A DNA stretch of 64,000 nt. It comes from Phycisphaera sp. (GTDB lineage: Bacteria > Planctomycetota > Phycisphaerae > Phycisphaerales > UBA1924). The notes below the pieces were generated by a model, which worked only from the letters and a program-made list of their open reading frames with translations, was not told where the DNA came from and did no database searches. Every line of letters starts with the position of its first letter. The first letter of the stretch is position 1. Shown in pieces: positions 34,084 through 42,266 of the stretch. A program made the translations under genes and the position numbers. The stretch covers positions 2,143,575 through 2,207,574 of the forward strand of contig RHLH01000001.1 in assembly GCA_003712165.1 (NCBI GenBank). Reading direction: 5' to 3'.

Positions 34084-37000
34084 ATGCTCAAGCAGGATTT
34101 GGTGTCGCGCCTCACACGTCGTATTGGTGTCGGCAGCAACAAGGCCGAGAGGCTCACGCGGAACGCCGGCAAGGCACGCGCACCGATGGCCGACTCGTTC
34201 GAAGCGCTCGAACCACGAATCCTGCTCTCGGGTGATCACCCGGGCATCGACGAGGTCTTCGACGATGTCTCGCCCGTTGCGCCAACGGTCATCACGCTCG
34301 ACGGCAACGGCCGCGGTGAAGACACGGGCCAGATCGGCGATGTCATGGGCGACACCGGCGACTTCTTCCAGTTCACCGCTGCGACCGATGGGTTTGTCTC
34401 GATCCTTGCTCAAACACCCGGCGCAAGCACGCTCGATTCGGCGCTTGAGCTTTATCAGACAGACGGCACACAGATCTCCGATCCGACCGATGGCCTTAAC
34501 AACGGAACGACCGGTCGCGGCTTCGACAGTGACGGCTGGCTCGGCTTTGTAGCAGAAGCTGGCGAAACGTACTACCTCCGCGTGCTCGGTGAGAGCAGTT
34601 CAACCGGTACTTACACCGTCAAGATCAACACGGGCGTCACGACGCTGGCGGTTGACGCGACGACGGGCTTTGCACGGACAGGCAGTGCGGTTGGTCAAGA
34701 ACAGACCATTGCTGAAGTTCAGCAGGACCAGCTCTACACGTTTACCACTCCGGATCTCGAGAGCTTCAACAGCCTCGGCTCACTGATGGCCGGTGATATC
34801 TTCTTCGGCAACGACGGGAACGGGTTCTTTGACGGCACGGCGGACCCCACCCGGAGGAACCCGCTCGACACCCGAGTTGAGCTCTATGACGCCCAGGGCA
34901 ATCTGATCAGCGAAAACGACGATGCCGGCTCCCTCGATGACGGATTTATCGTGACCCGGTTCGAGCAGGACACGACGTACTACGTCCGTGTGCGTTCTGA
35001 CGCGTTCACGGTAACAAATGAATTCGACGGCGAGTTGATGGTGACCGATGACGTGGCTACCGGCGACTTTGAGCTTCGCATCCAGGCCAGGGGCACGGAA
35101 TTTGCGCTCGATCAGACCACACGTGTCGGTGAACTCCTTCGGACCAACGCAGACCCGGCCGACTACCTCCGTGACAACCACTCGGCACAGATCTTCACGT
35201 TCGAAGCACTCGGCTCGGGCCAGACGATCATCAACTTCTTCGCGTTCAACGCCTTTGTTCAACGTTCGTGGGACCCGAAGATCGAGCTCTATGACGCCGA
35301 GTCGCTCACGCCGATTGACACGAACGACACCGCACAGTCCTTCGACGCATTCGACCGTTCTGAGATCGTGGCGACACTCGAAGGCGGCAGGCGTTACTAC
35401 GTGCTTGTTGACGCGTTCGACGGCCTCCTGGCCGGTGTCACAGCTGACCCACGTGAACTCGTAGCCGGAGACAACCTGTACTTCATGGTGATCGAGTCAT
35501 CGGCGACAATCGACCGGAGCGATCCTGATCAGCAGATTGATGATCACATTGACATCGTCTTCGATGATGACGACCCCGAGATCATCATCAATGCCGATAC
35601 GATCCGAGATCTGGCGACACCGCTTATCTGGGGCAGCCCGGTTGTGCCGACAGGGTTCAACGACCCCGCGGTCGATGGCGTCGACACGAATGGGGATGGC
35701 ATCCCGGATGTCTACGGCTTCCCGAGCCCATTCGGGCCTGCACCGAGGTATATCGATGTCTTCGACTTCCCGGATGACGCTACTGACCACAGCCTGGTTG
35801 TTCAGGCGTTCGCATCCGGGCGTCTCGACCGAGCCAACGACACCGACGTATTCATGTTCGTCCCACAGGTTGATCACCTTGGCAGCTTCGAGGGCAGCCT
35901 GCAGGTCGACATGATGGGCACCGAACTCGAGCCCGCGATCTGGAATATCAACGGACGCCCCGCTTCGCGGATCAGCATCGCGGTTGACTTCGAACTCGAG
36001 TGGACGGCTCTCGGACCCGTTGCGATCCAGATCTATGACTCGAACTTCGATCTTGTCAGTGAGGACTTTGCGACCCCGCTTGGCTCGGTCAACACCGACA
36101 CGGTCGGGCCTGCGGGCGTTGAGAGCCCCTCGTTGCTCGGGCCGGAGCCGACCAGTGTCCGCAAGGTTGAACTCGCGACCTCGCTTGAGCTCGAATACTG
36201 GGGCGGCGAGGCGTACTACCTCGTCATCTCGTCGACCGGTACCCGGAGCCGCTACGACATCGCTATCCAGGGCGATGCCCAGGACGACACGTTCGGCGCC
36301 AACTTCGACGCGCCGGCTGAGGGCAACTTCGCGGCTGCCCGCAACGCGACCGTGCTCTTTGACAACTTCAGCGGCCTTGCATCGACCACCGGCAACTCCA
36401 ACTTCGTGCCTGAGATCCGTGCGGTCACAGTCGAGTCCGGTCTCGACCCGGTAGACGACATCGGAGATTACTTCGACCAGATTATCTTCAACGGGCAGCT
36501 CGGCCGGATTACGGACTTCAGCGAGACGGACATGTACCGTTTCGTGGCGCCGGAATCTGGTACCGCGGAGATCCTGGTCAGCACGACGCAGATCACCGAC
36601 GGGTTCCTTGAGCAGTACATCGACAACGTCAACTTCCTTGTTGCCGAGCAGAACACGCTTACCAAGACGTACAACAGCCCGCTCGACGCGGCAATCCGCA
36701 TCTACGACAGCAACGGTGTGCAGATCGCATACGTCAACAACTACCTCGGCTTCGACACCGAGGGCACAGTCATCGAATTCGGTGGCACCAACCCCAACGT
36801 CGGCGACGCCACGTTCTTCCGCAAGGATCCCCGCTTCGTGCTCGACGTCGAGCAGGGCCAGGAGTACTTCGTCGTCGTCGAGAGCTCGCAGCGCTACAGC
36901 GCAAACGCGGCGTCGGGGAACATCGGCGATCGTGTCGCCTCAAACCCGAGCGCTGGCGATGTCGACTGGCGTGTCGCGGCGGGCTCGTACAAGCTCATCG

Positions 37001-40000
37001 TGAACACCACGCCCGATTCGAACTCGGACGACCACGCCGACTTCCCGGGATTCTTCCAGGAAACCGTGATCCCGTTCGACTCAGACCCGAGCAGCGCGGG
37101 CAACGGCACGGGTTCGATCTCGGGCGTGATCGAAGCCGAGAGCGATTTCGACTCTTTCAGCTTCATGGCGCCCAGAGACGGCTTGCTGACTCTGCGTATC
37201 GACCCCTCGGCTGCGCTTTCTGTCGCGATCACCATCTTTGATGGCAACGGCGATCAGGTCTTCATCCCCAACAACACCGCCGTCGGCGGCGAGCCGCTCA
37301 CCACGAGCTTCCTCGTCAACCAGGCGGACCGGTACACGATCTCGGTGTTCGGCCTCTCGGGCAACGGCACCTACGATATCGATCTGTCTGGCCTCCCGGT
37401 CGCCGACGACAACGCCGACCAGAGTCAGTTTGCGGCTGCCACGCTTATCGACTTCGGCTTGACCGGTCGTTCGGTCGAGGTGTCAGGCGTGATCAACCAG
37501 GCGGGCGATTCGGATATCTTCATGTTCGACGCCAACACGACCGACCTGGCGACCATCACGGTCTCCCGCGAGCTCGGGCAGACGGGCATGACGCCTGCCG
37601 TGATCATCTATGAGCTCGGTGAGGATAATGCCGCGACGCCCAACCCTCTGAACCAAGTCATCGCGTGGGACCTGAACCCGAACGGGTTGGGCGAGGTGAC
37701 ACTGGACTTCTCCACGCAGCTTGGCCGCCGCTACTTCGTTGTCGTCCGAGGCGCTGACGGGGCGGTATCGCAGGGCGGCTACAACATCGAGATCGATTAC
37801 AACCCCGAGGATGACCACGCCGACATCGGTGACCTCCTCGAGGGGACGTTCATCAATGTTGTCCCGAGTACAGGCGCGGGTTCCGAGACTGGTATCCTCG
37901 AGCAGAGCAACGACTCCGACCTCTTCGTGTTCGGTGTCCCGGCCAACGGCCCGGTCGATGTCTCGCTCGTCTGGAGCGCAGAGCCCGGCGCCACGTTCGA
38001 GCTTCAGATCTTCGATATCGACGGCAACCCGTTCGATGTCGACGGCGACATGATGATCGATACCTACACCAGCAACTCGGGCTTCCTCGCAATCCCGCAG
38101 TTCGACGCCAACGCGGGCGATATCTTCTACGTTGCAGTGCTCGGCCCAACCGCTTCGCGGATCAACTACACCATCAACGTCAACACGGGCCTCGTCGACG
38201 ATCACGCCAACGACGGTGCGTTCAACCTCGCAACGGTCATCCCGCTCGACCTTGAGACCGGTGACGGCAGTGAGATGGGTCGACTTGAGGTCGATGACGA
38301 CACCGACTTCTTCACTTTCGATGTTCGCGACAACGGGACCGTGACGGTTGACCTCATTACCGGCACCATCGAGACGCCTGTCTTCCGGGTGTACGACTCG
38401 TCCATGACGCTGATCAGCATCACCCAGATCGATGCAGACACGATCGAATTCGTCAACTCGGCTGGCGCCGACGCGACCTACTACCTCTCGGTTGGATCGA
38501 CCTTCCCGGGTGTCCGCACGGGTACCTACACCGTCAGCGTTGACGGTCCCCCGGTTTCGCCTTCGCCGGACGATGACCACGTCAACATCGGCAACCTTGC
38601 CGGGGCGACGTTCCTGGCGGCGAACCCGACCAACGGCAACGCGGGCGACACCGGCGTTCTTGACGTCGTCATCGACAACGACCTGTTCCGCTACGACACG
38701 ATCGGTCGGGGCGAGATCTTTGTTCAGGTCGTCTCGGGCGATTCGCCCGTGCCCGACTTCACCGTCCGCATCTTCGATAGCGCGGGCAACGAGCTCACCG
38801 AGCTCGCTGATTCCGAGGGCGTCGCGGGTGTTATGGGCGTCACCGCTGCGACGAACTTCGTTTCTGCCGCTGCAGGCCAGACCTTCTACATCCTGGTTGA
38901 CTCGACCGGCGACATGTCGACGGGCAACTACTCGATCATCGTCGACGGCCCCGCCGCCTCGACCCGCACGTACTACCCCGAGGGCTTCGCCAACGCGGGC
39001 ATCCACGAGTTCGTCTCATTGGCGAACCCGAACGACGAAGCCGTCAGCTACAGCATCACGGTCTACTACGCGGACGCAAGCCTCGGCTCGGCGGTCGTGG
39101 CGACCGGCGTCCTGGACGCCGGCGCTCGCGGCGGCGCGACCCTCTCGTTCGGTGCAGACATCGACAACGACGGCAACGCCGACTTCGCGCCCGGCATCAT
39201 CGCCAACGAGGCGTACGCCATCGTCGTCGAGTCAACGCTGCGGATCGGTGCGAGCCTCAGCCACTACGACAACAACCTGGCGACGAACGGCGCGATCGGC
39301 GAGGCGTTTAGCGACGCCACCGCCAACCGCTGGGATTTCCCGGATGTCTCCCGCAGCCCGGGCGTCACCGAAGAGTTCCTCGTCTACTACAACCCCAACT
39401 CATTCGATGTGAATGTCACCATCACCGCCTACACGGGCAGCGGCGCAACCGTCACGCTCCCGGTTGTCACCGTCGGTGCCAACCGCCGAGGCGGCCTGGA
39501 GATCCACAACGCTTCCGCGCTGCCGCTCGGCACGTTCGCGATCGAGGTCACATCGGCACCGGTCGATTCGTTCAACGCCGGTATCGACCTGGGCATCATC
39601 GCCGGCATCAGCAGGTACAACCTGATCGAGCGGTTCGCGTTCGGTCACCTCGGTGTCCGCGACGGCGGCAGCACAACCAACATTATCACCAACATCACCA
39701 ACGGCACCGATGTCACAAGTGAGTTCTCAATCTTCAACTCCACGGGCACTGACGCGACGGTCACCATCGTCGGCAGCTACCTCGAGGACACGAGCCTGCC
39801 CGACATCAACCGTGTTGTCACCGTTGGCGCGGGTGAGCGACTGCGTCTGACGGGCAGCGATCTGGCGTTTGTCACCAACGAGACCCTGGGTCTCGAGATC
39901 ACTTCGGACGTCGAGGTCGCGGTCTCGGCCATCCAGCGCCAGCGCGGCGACGCCGACGCGACAACCGCCTACACGCAGGCCGGTGAGTCGTTCTACTTCG

Positions 40001-40344
40001 GCGATGCGTTCATGAACCCAGCACGGGCAGGCGACCTCTACACCGAGTCGCTCTCGTTCTATAACCCCAACGATGCCGACACTGATGTCACCATCACTTT
40101 CTTCTTCGCCGACGGGAGCTCTGAACGAGTCCGTATGGAAACCATCGGCAGTAACGACTTCCTCCTTCTCAGACTCGAAAACCTGCCCGAGGTCGTGACA
40201 AACCGTCCGCTGCTCAACTACTTCTCGATGCAAATCGACGCGACCGCAGGTGTGGTCGCCCAGCTAACGCACTACGACGGCTTCCTCGGCGGCGGCTGGT
40301 CTTCCGGCGGCGCACCGCTGGGCATCCAGGGCTCGATTGCCTGA
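34084..40344 (+). CDS. Giant secreted or surface protein with planctomycete LEPR motif and PPC-like repeats
   Basis: 2086 aa from the ATG at 34084 (GGAG 6 nt upstream). Residues 42-51 read LEPRILLSGD, the planctomycete-specific LEPRxLL-type N-terminal motif associated with large exported proteins. The body is built from beta-sandwich repeats of bacterial pre-peptidase C-terminal (PPC) type (DFFQFTA...YYLRVLGESSSTGTYTVKIN). Tandem repeats with a DDHAD/N-type start occur at residues 982, 1108, 1243, 1372 and 1497. The last ~420 residues form a different all-beta region (YYPEGFANAGIHEFVSLANP). Acidic, almost cysteine-free. Likely cell-surface structural or adhesive; no catalytic domain was found. 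Confidence 0.88.
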   Translation: MLKQDLVSRLTRRIGVGSNKAERLTRNAGKARAPMADSFEALEPRILLSGDHPGIDEVFDDVSPVAPTVITLDGNGRGEDTGQIGDVMGDTGDFFQFTAATDGFVSILAQTPGASTLDSALELYQTDGTQISDPTDGLNNGTTGRGFDSDGWLGFVAEAGETYYLRVLGESSSTGTYTVKINTGVTTLAVDATTGFARTGSAVGQEQTIAEVQQDQLYTFTTPDLESFNSLGSLMAGDIFFGNDGNGFFDGTADPTRRNPLDTRVELYDAQGNLISENDDAGSLDDGFIVTRFEQDTTYYVRVRSDAFTVTNEFDGELMVTDDVATGDFELRIQARGTEFALDQTTRVGELLRTNADPADYLRDNHSAQIFTFEALGSGQTIINFFAFNAFVQRSWDPKIELYDAESLTPIDTNDTAQSFDAFDRSEIVATLEGGRRYYVLVDAFDGLLAGVTADPRELVAGDNLYFMVIESSATIDRSDPDQQIDDHIDIVFDDDDPEIIINADTIRDLATPLIWGSPVVPTGFNDPAVDGVDTNGDGIPDVYGFPSPFGPAPRYIDVFDFPDDATDHSLVVQAFASGRLDRANDTDVFMFVPQVDHLGSFEGSLQVDMMGTELEPAIWNINGRPASRISIAVDFELEWTALGPVAIQIYDSNFDLVSEDFATPLGSVNTDTVGPAGVESPSLLGPEPTSVRKVELATSLELEYWGGEAYYLVISSTGTRSRYDIAIQGDAQDDTFGANFDAPAEGNFAAARNATVLFDNFSGLASTTGNSNFVPEIRAVTVESGLDPVDDIGDYFDQIIFNGQLGRITDFSETDMYRFVAPESGTAEILVSTTQITDGFLEQYIDNVNFLVAEQNTLTKTYNSPLDAAIRIYDSNGVQIAYVNNYLGFDTEGTVIEFGGTNPNVGDATFFRKDPRFVLDVEQGQEYFVVVESSQRYSANAASGNIGDRVASNPSAGDVDWRVAAGSYKLIVNTTPDSNSDDHADFPGFFQETVIPFDSDPSSAGNGTGSISGVIEAESDFDSFSFMAPRDGLLTLRIDPSAALSVAITIFDGNGDQVFIPNNTAVGGEPLTTSFLVNQADRYTISVFGLSGNGTYDIDLSGLPVADDNADQSQFAAATLIDFGLTGRSVEVSGVINQAGDSDIFMFDANTTDLATITVSRELGQTGMTPAVIIYELGEDNAATPNPLNQVIAWDLNPNGLGEVTLDFSTQLGRRYFVVVRGADGAVSQGGYNIEIDYNPEDDHADIGDLLEGTFINVVPSTGAGSETGILEQSNDSDLFVFGVPANGPVDVSLVWSAEPGATFELQIFDIDGNPFDVDGDMMIDTYTSNSGFLAIPQFDANAGDIFYVAVLGPTASRINYTINVNTGLVDDHANDGAFNLATVIPLDLETGDGSEMGRLEVDDDTDFFTFDVRDNGTVTVDLITGTIETPVFRVYDSSMTLISITQIDADTIEFVNSAGADATYYLSVGSTFPGVRTGTYTVSVDGPPVSPSPDDDHVNIGNLAGATFLAANPTNGNAGDTGVLDVVIDNDLFRYDTIGRGEIFVQVVSGDSPVPDFTVRIFDSAGNELTELADSEGVAGVMGVTAATNFVSAAAGQTFYILVDSTGDMSTGNYSIIVDGPAASTRTYYPEGFANAGIHEFVSLANPNDEAVSYSITVYYADASLGSAVVATGVLDAGARGGATLSFGADIDNDGNADFAPGIIANEAYAIVVESTLRIGASLSHYDNNLATNGAIGEAFSDATANRWDFPDVSRSPGVTEEFLVYYNPNSFDVNVTITAYTGSGATVTLPVVTVGANRRGGLEIHNASALPLGTFAIEVTSAPVDSFNAGIDLGIIAGISRYNLIERFAFGHLGVRDGGSTTNIITNITNGTDVTSEFSIFNSTGTDATVTIVGSYLEDTSLPDINRVVTVGAGERLRLTGSDLAFVTNETLGLEITSDVEVAVSAIQRQRGDADATTAYTQAGESFYFGDAFMNPARAGDLYTESLSFYNPNDADTDVTITFFFADGSSERVRMETIGSNDFLLLRLENLPEVVTNRPLLNYFSMQIDATAGVVAQLTHYDGFLGGGWSSGGAPLGIQGSIA

Positions 40345-40393
40345 TCCTGACCCAACTGCGGACAGCCGCGTCTTGAACCCAACTTTCTCAATT

Positions 40394-40418
40394 GGCCCCG
40401 CTTAGGCGGGGCCGTTTT
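40394..40418 (+). terminator. Intrinsic terminator after the giant LEPR gene
   Basis: Perfect 8-bp stem GGCCCCGC (40394-40401) with GCGGGGCC (40406-40413), tetraloop TTAG, then GTTTT. Located 50 nt after the stop. Confidence 0.85.
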
Positions 40419-40546
40419 ATACTGGATTCTGGGCAGTACCTTCTGCCAGCCGCAACCGAACGATGTCCTGACCGGTGCGTACAATGGGCAATGGAATAAC
40501 CATGCCGACTCGCTGGTTCGGCATTCGGCTTGAAGGGATAGCACAG

Positions 40547-41440
40547 ATGCGGATAGGCCAGCGGGCCCTCCAATTCGTGACCTCTTGCATCGCGATCACC
40601 GCCTGCGCGGCCTCTGCGCAGGCGCAACCCGGGTTTGGTGAGGCGGAAGAGCACTCTCGAGTCAGCCTCATCTCTGAAACCGAGACAATCGCACCAGACA
40701 CGTCGACCATGCTGGCCTTCGAGTTCAATCTCGACAAGTCATACCACACGTACGCCGACTCGTACAACGATTCGGGTGCGCCGCTGATCACCGTCTGGGC
40801 GAAGCCCACCGGGGTCGAGATCGGCGATCCAATCTGGCCTGCCCCATACCGCTACGAGCAGCCCGGTGGCGTGCTGGATCATGTGTACGAGAGACGCTTG
40901 TTTCTGATGATGCCCGTGAGCATCGATCCGTCGACTCCGATCGGAGAGGAGATCGTGATCTCGGCGAGTCTCGAGTGGCTCGTGTGCGACAGCAACCTCT
41001 GCGTGCCTCAGTACGGCGAGGTCAGCACAACCCTGAACGTCGCGAGCCGGGTCAAACCGAGCGAGCACGCACAGAAGTTCGCAGATGCACGCGATTCTTC
41101 TGGCAAACTCCTGACCGGTGCGCGCAGCGATGCGGTGATCGTGATGTGGGAGGGCGACACTCTCGTGCTCTCGAATCTCCTCGGTTACGGCATGTCGTTC
41201 ATCCCAGCCGCCGAATCGGCTGAGCCACTCAAGCTGATGGAGAACGGCAGAAGCGACTCAGGCACGCTCAGGATCGATTTCGATTTCGAGGAGAGCGACC
41301 GTGTAGTTGGCTGGGTTAGGCTTCACAAAGTGAAGGGCAACCCCGGTGCACCGGTAAATGAAAAGCTCTGGATCATCAACGTCAAACGCGGGAGCAAGCC
41401 GAACGCTTTCCTTGGCAATTCCGAATCTGAGAGTCAATGA
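40547..41440 (+). CDS. Secreted DsbD N-terminal-domain (thiol:disulfide interchange) protein
   Basis: 297 aa from the ATG at 40547, preceded by AAGGGA. Signal peptide (IGQRALQFVTSCIAITACAASAQA-like, cleavage near residue 26). The rest resembles the periplasmic N-domain of DsbD: TMLAFEFNLDKSYHTYADS, YRYEQPGGVLDHVYERRLF, and SLEWLVCDSNLCVPQY with the paired cysteines. The membrane and C-terminal domains of full DsbD are missing, so it needs a separate electron donor. The redoxin gene follows immediately, giving a likely envelope redox pair. Confidence 0.8.
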   Translation: MRIGQRALQFVTSCIAITACAASAQAQPGFGEAEEHSRVSLISETETIAPDTSTMLAFEFNLDKSYHTYADSYNDSGAPLITVWAKPTGVEIGDPIWPAPYRYEQPGGVLDHVYERRLFLMMPVSIDPSTPIGEEIVISASLEWLVCDSNLCVPQYGEVSTTLNVASRVKPSEHAQKFADARDSSGKLLTGARSDAVIVMWEGDTLVLSNLLGYGMSFIPAAESAEPLKLMENGRSDSGTLRIDFDFEESDRVVGWVRLHKVKGNPGAPVNEKLWIINVKRGSKPNAFLGNSESESQ

Positions 41441-41487
41441 CAGAAACCCATGCGGCGAGAAGCCGCAGAGAATCCACGGAGGTCAAA

Positions 41488-42144
41488 ATGCACAGCATCG
41501 CAGTGAAACGCACCTGGAAGGGCATCCTCGCCGCGGGTATCGCAACGCTCGGCGTCGCGTTCGCCTCGGGCATGGGTCAGCAGAGCGCCGTCGTCGAAGG
41601 CGTCAAGGTCGGCGACAAGGCTCCCGACTTCACCCTGACCGATATCCACGGCAACGAGCACAAGCTCAGCGAATACACCGCAGAGGGCAAGATCGTCGTC
41701 CTCGAGTGGTTCAACCCTGACTGCCCGTTCGTGAAGAAGTTCCACTGGAACCACGACACCATGCGAACCACGTACGCCGGCTTCAAGGGCAAGGACGTCG
41801 AGTTCCTCGCGATCAACTCCGCCGGCGCACCCGGCAAGCAGGGCTGGGGCGAAGAGCGCAACCTCGAGGCCGAGAAGCAGTACAAGATCGAGTACCCGAT
41901 CCTGCTTGACAAAACAAGTGAGGTCGGCAAAATCTACGGCGCCAAGCGCACCCCTCACATCTTCATCGTCGATGCCGAGGGCGTCATCCGCTACATCGGC
42001 CCAATCGATTCGACCTCCAGCGCCCGCAACGTCGGCACCAACTACATCGAGACCGCGGTCAACCAACTCCTTGCTGGCGAGACCGAGATCATCAAGCCCG
42101 AGATCGAGGCGTACGGCTGCGCCGTGAAGTACGTCAAGAAGTGA
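41488..42144 (+). CDS. Secreted redoxin (AhpC/TSA-thioredoxin fold)
   Basis: 218 aa from the ATG at 41488, ideal CGGAGG upstream. Signal peptide (about residues 1-28, hydrophobic GILAAGIATLGVAFASG). Peroxiredoxin/TlpA-like fold: VGDKAPDFTLTDIHGNEHKL, then VVLEWFNPDCPFVKKFHW where the single active-site cysteine is followed by PFV rather than a second CxxC cysteine, and PHIFIVDAEGVIRYIG. A second cysteine sits near the C-terminus in AYGCAVKY and may resolve the disulfide. Overlaps nothing; directly downstream of the DsbD-N gene. Confidence 0.88.
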   Translation: MHSIAVKRTWKGILAAGIATLGVAFASGMGQQSAVVEGVKVGDKAPDFTLTDIHGNEHKLSEYTAEGKIVVLEWFNPDCPFVKKFHWNHDTMRTTYAGFKGKDVEFLAINSAGAPGKQGWGEERNLEAEKQYKIEYPILLDKTSEVGKIYGAKRTPHIFIVDAEGVIRYIGPIDSTSSARNVGTNYIETAVNQLLAGETEIIKPEIEAYGCAVKYVKK

Positions 42145-42183
42145 TGCCTGTGCCGGCATCTTGCTGACTACGCGTCAGACCCG

Positions 42184-42218
42184 CGCCGGCTCGGAAACCC
42201 CGAGCCGGCGTTTGTTTT
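42184..42218 (+). terminator. Intrinsic terminator after the redoxin gene
   Basis: Perfect 11-bp stem CGCCGGCTCGG (42184-42194) with CCGAGCCGGCG (42200-42210), 5-nt loop, then TTTGTTTT. Confidence 0.88.
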
Positions 42219-42255
42219 GGGATTCCAGCTCAGCACCCCGCACAGTCGGAGCCGA

Positions 42256-42261
42256 TACCCT
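42256..42261 (+). promoter_or_regulatory. -10-like hexamer TACCCT of the RseP-like gene
   Basis: TACCCT ends 5 nt before the ATG at 42267. The same hexamer precedes the gene at 50034 and holB. Confidence 0.45.
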
Positions 42262-42266
42262 TCACC

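Noticed and set aside
37483..39006. 507-codon antisense frame within the giant LEPR gene
   Set aside because: Shadow of the Asp-rich repeat codons on the other strand.
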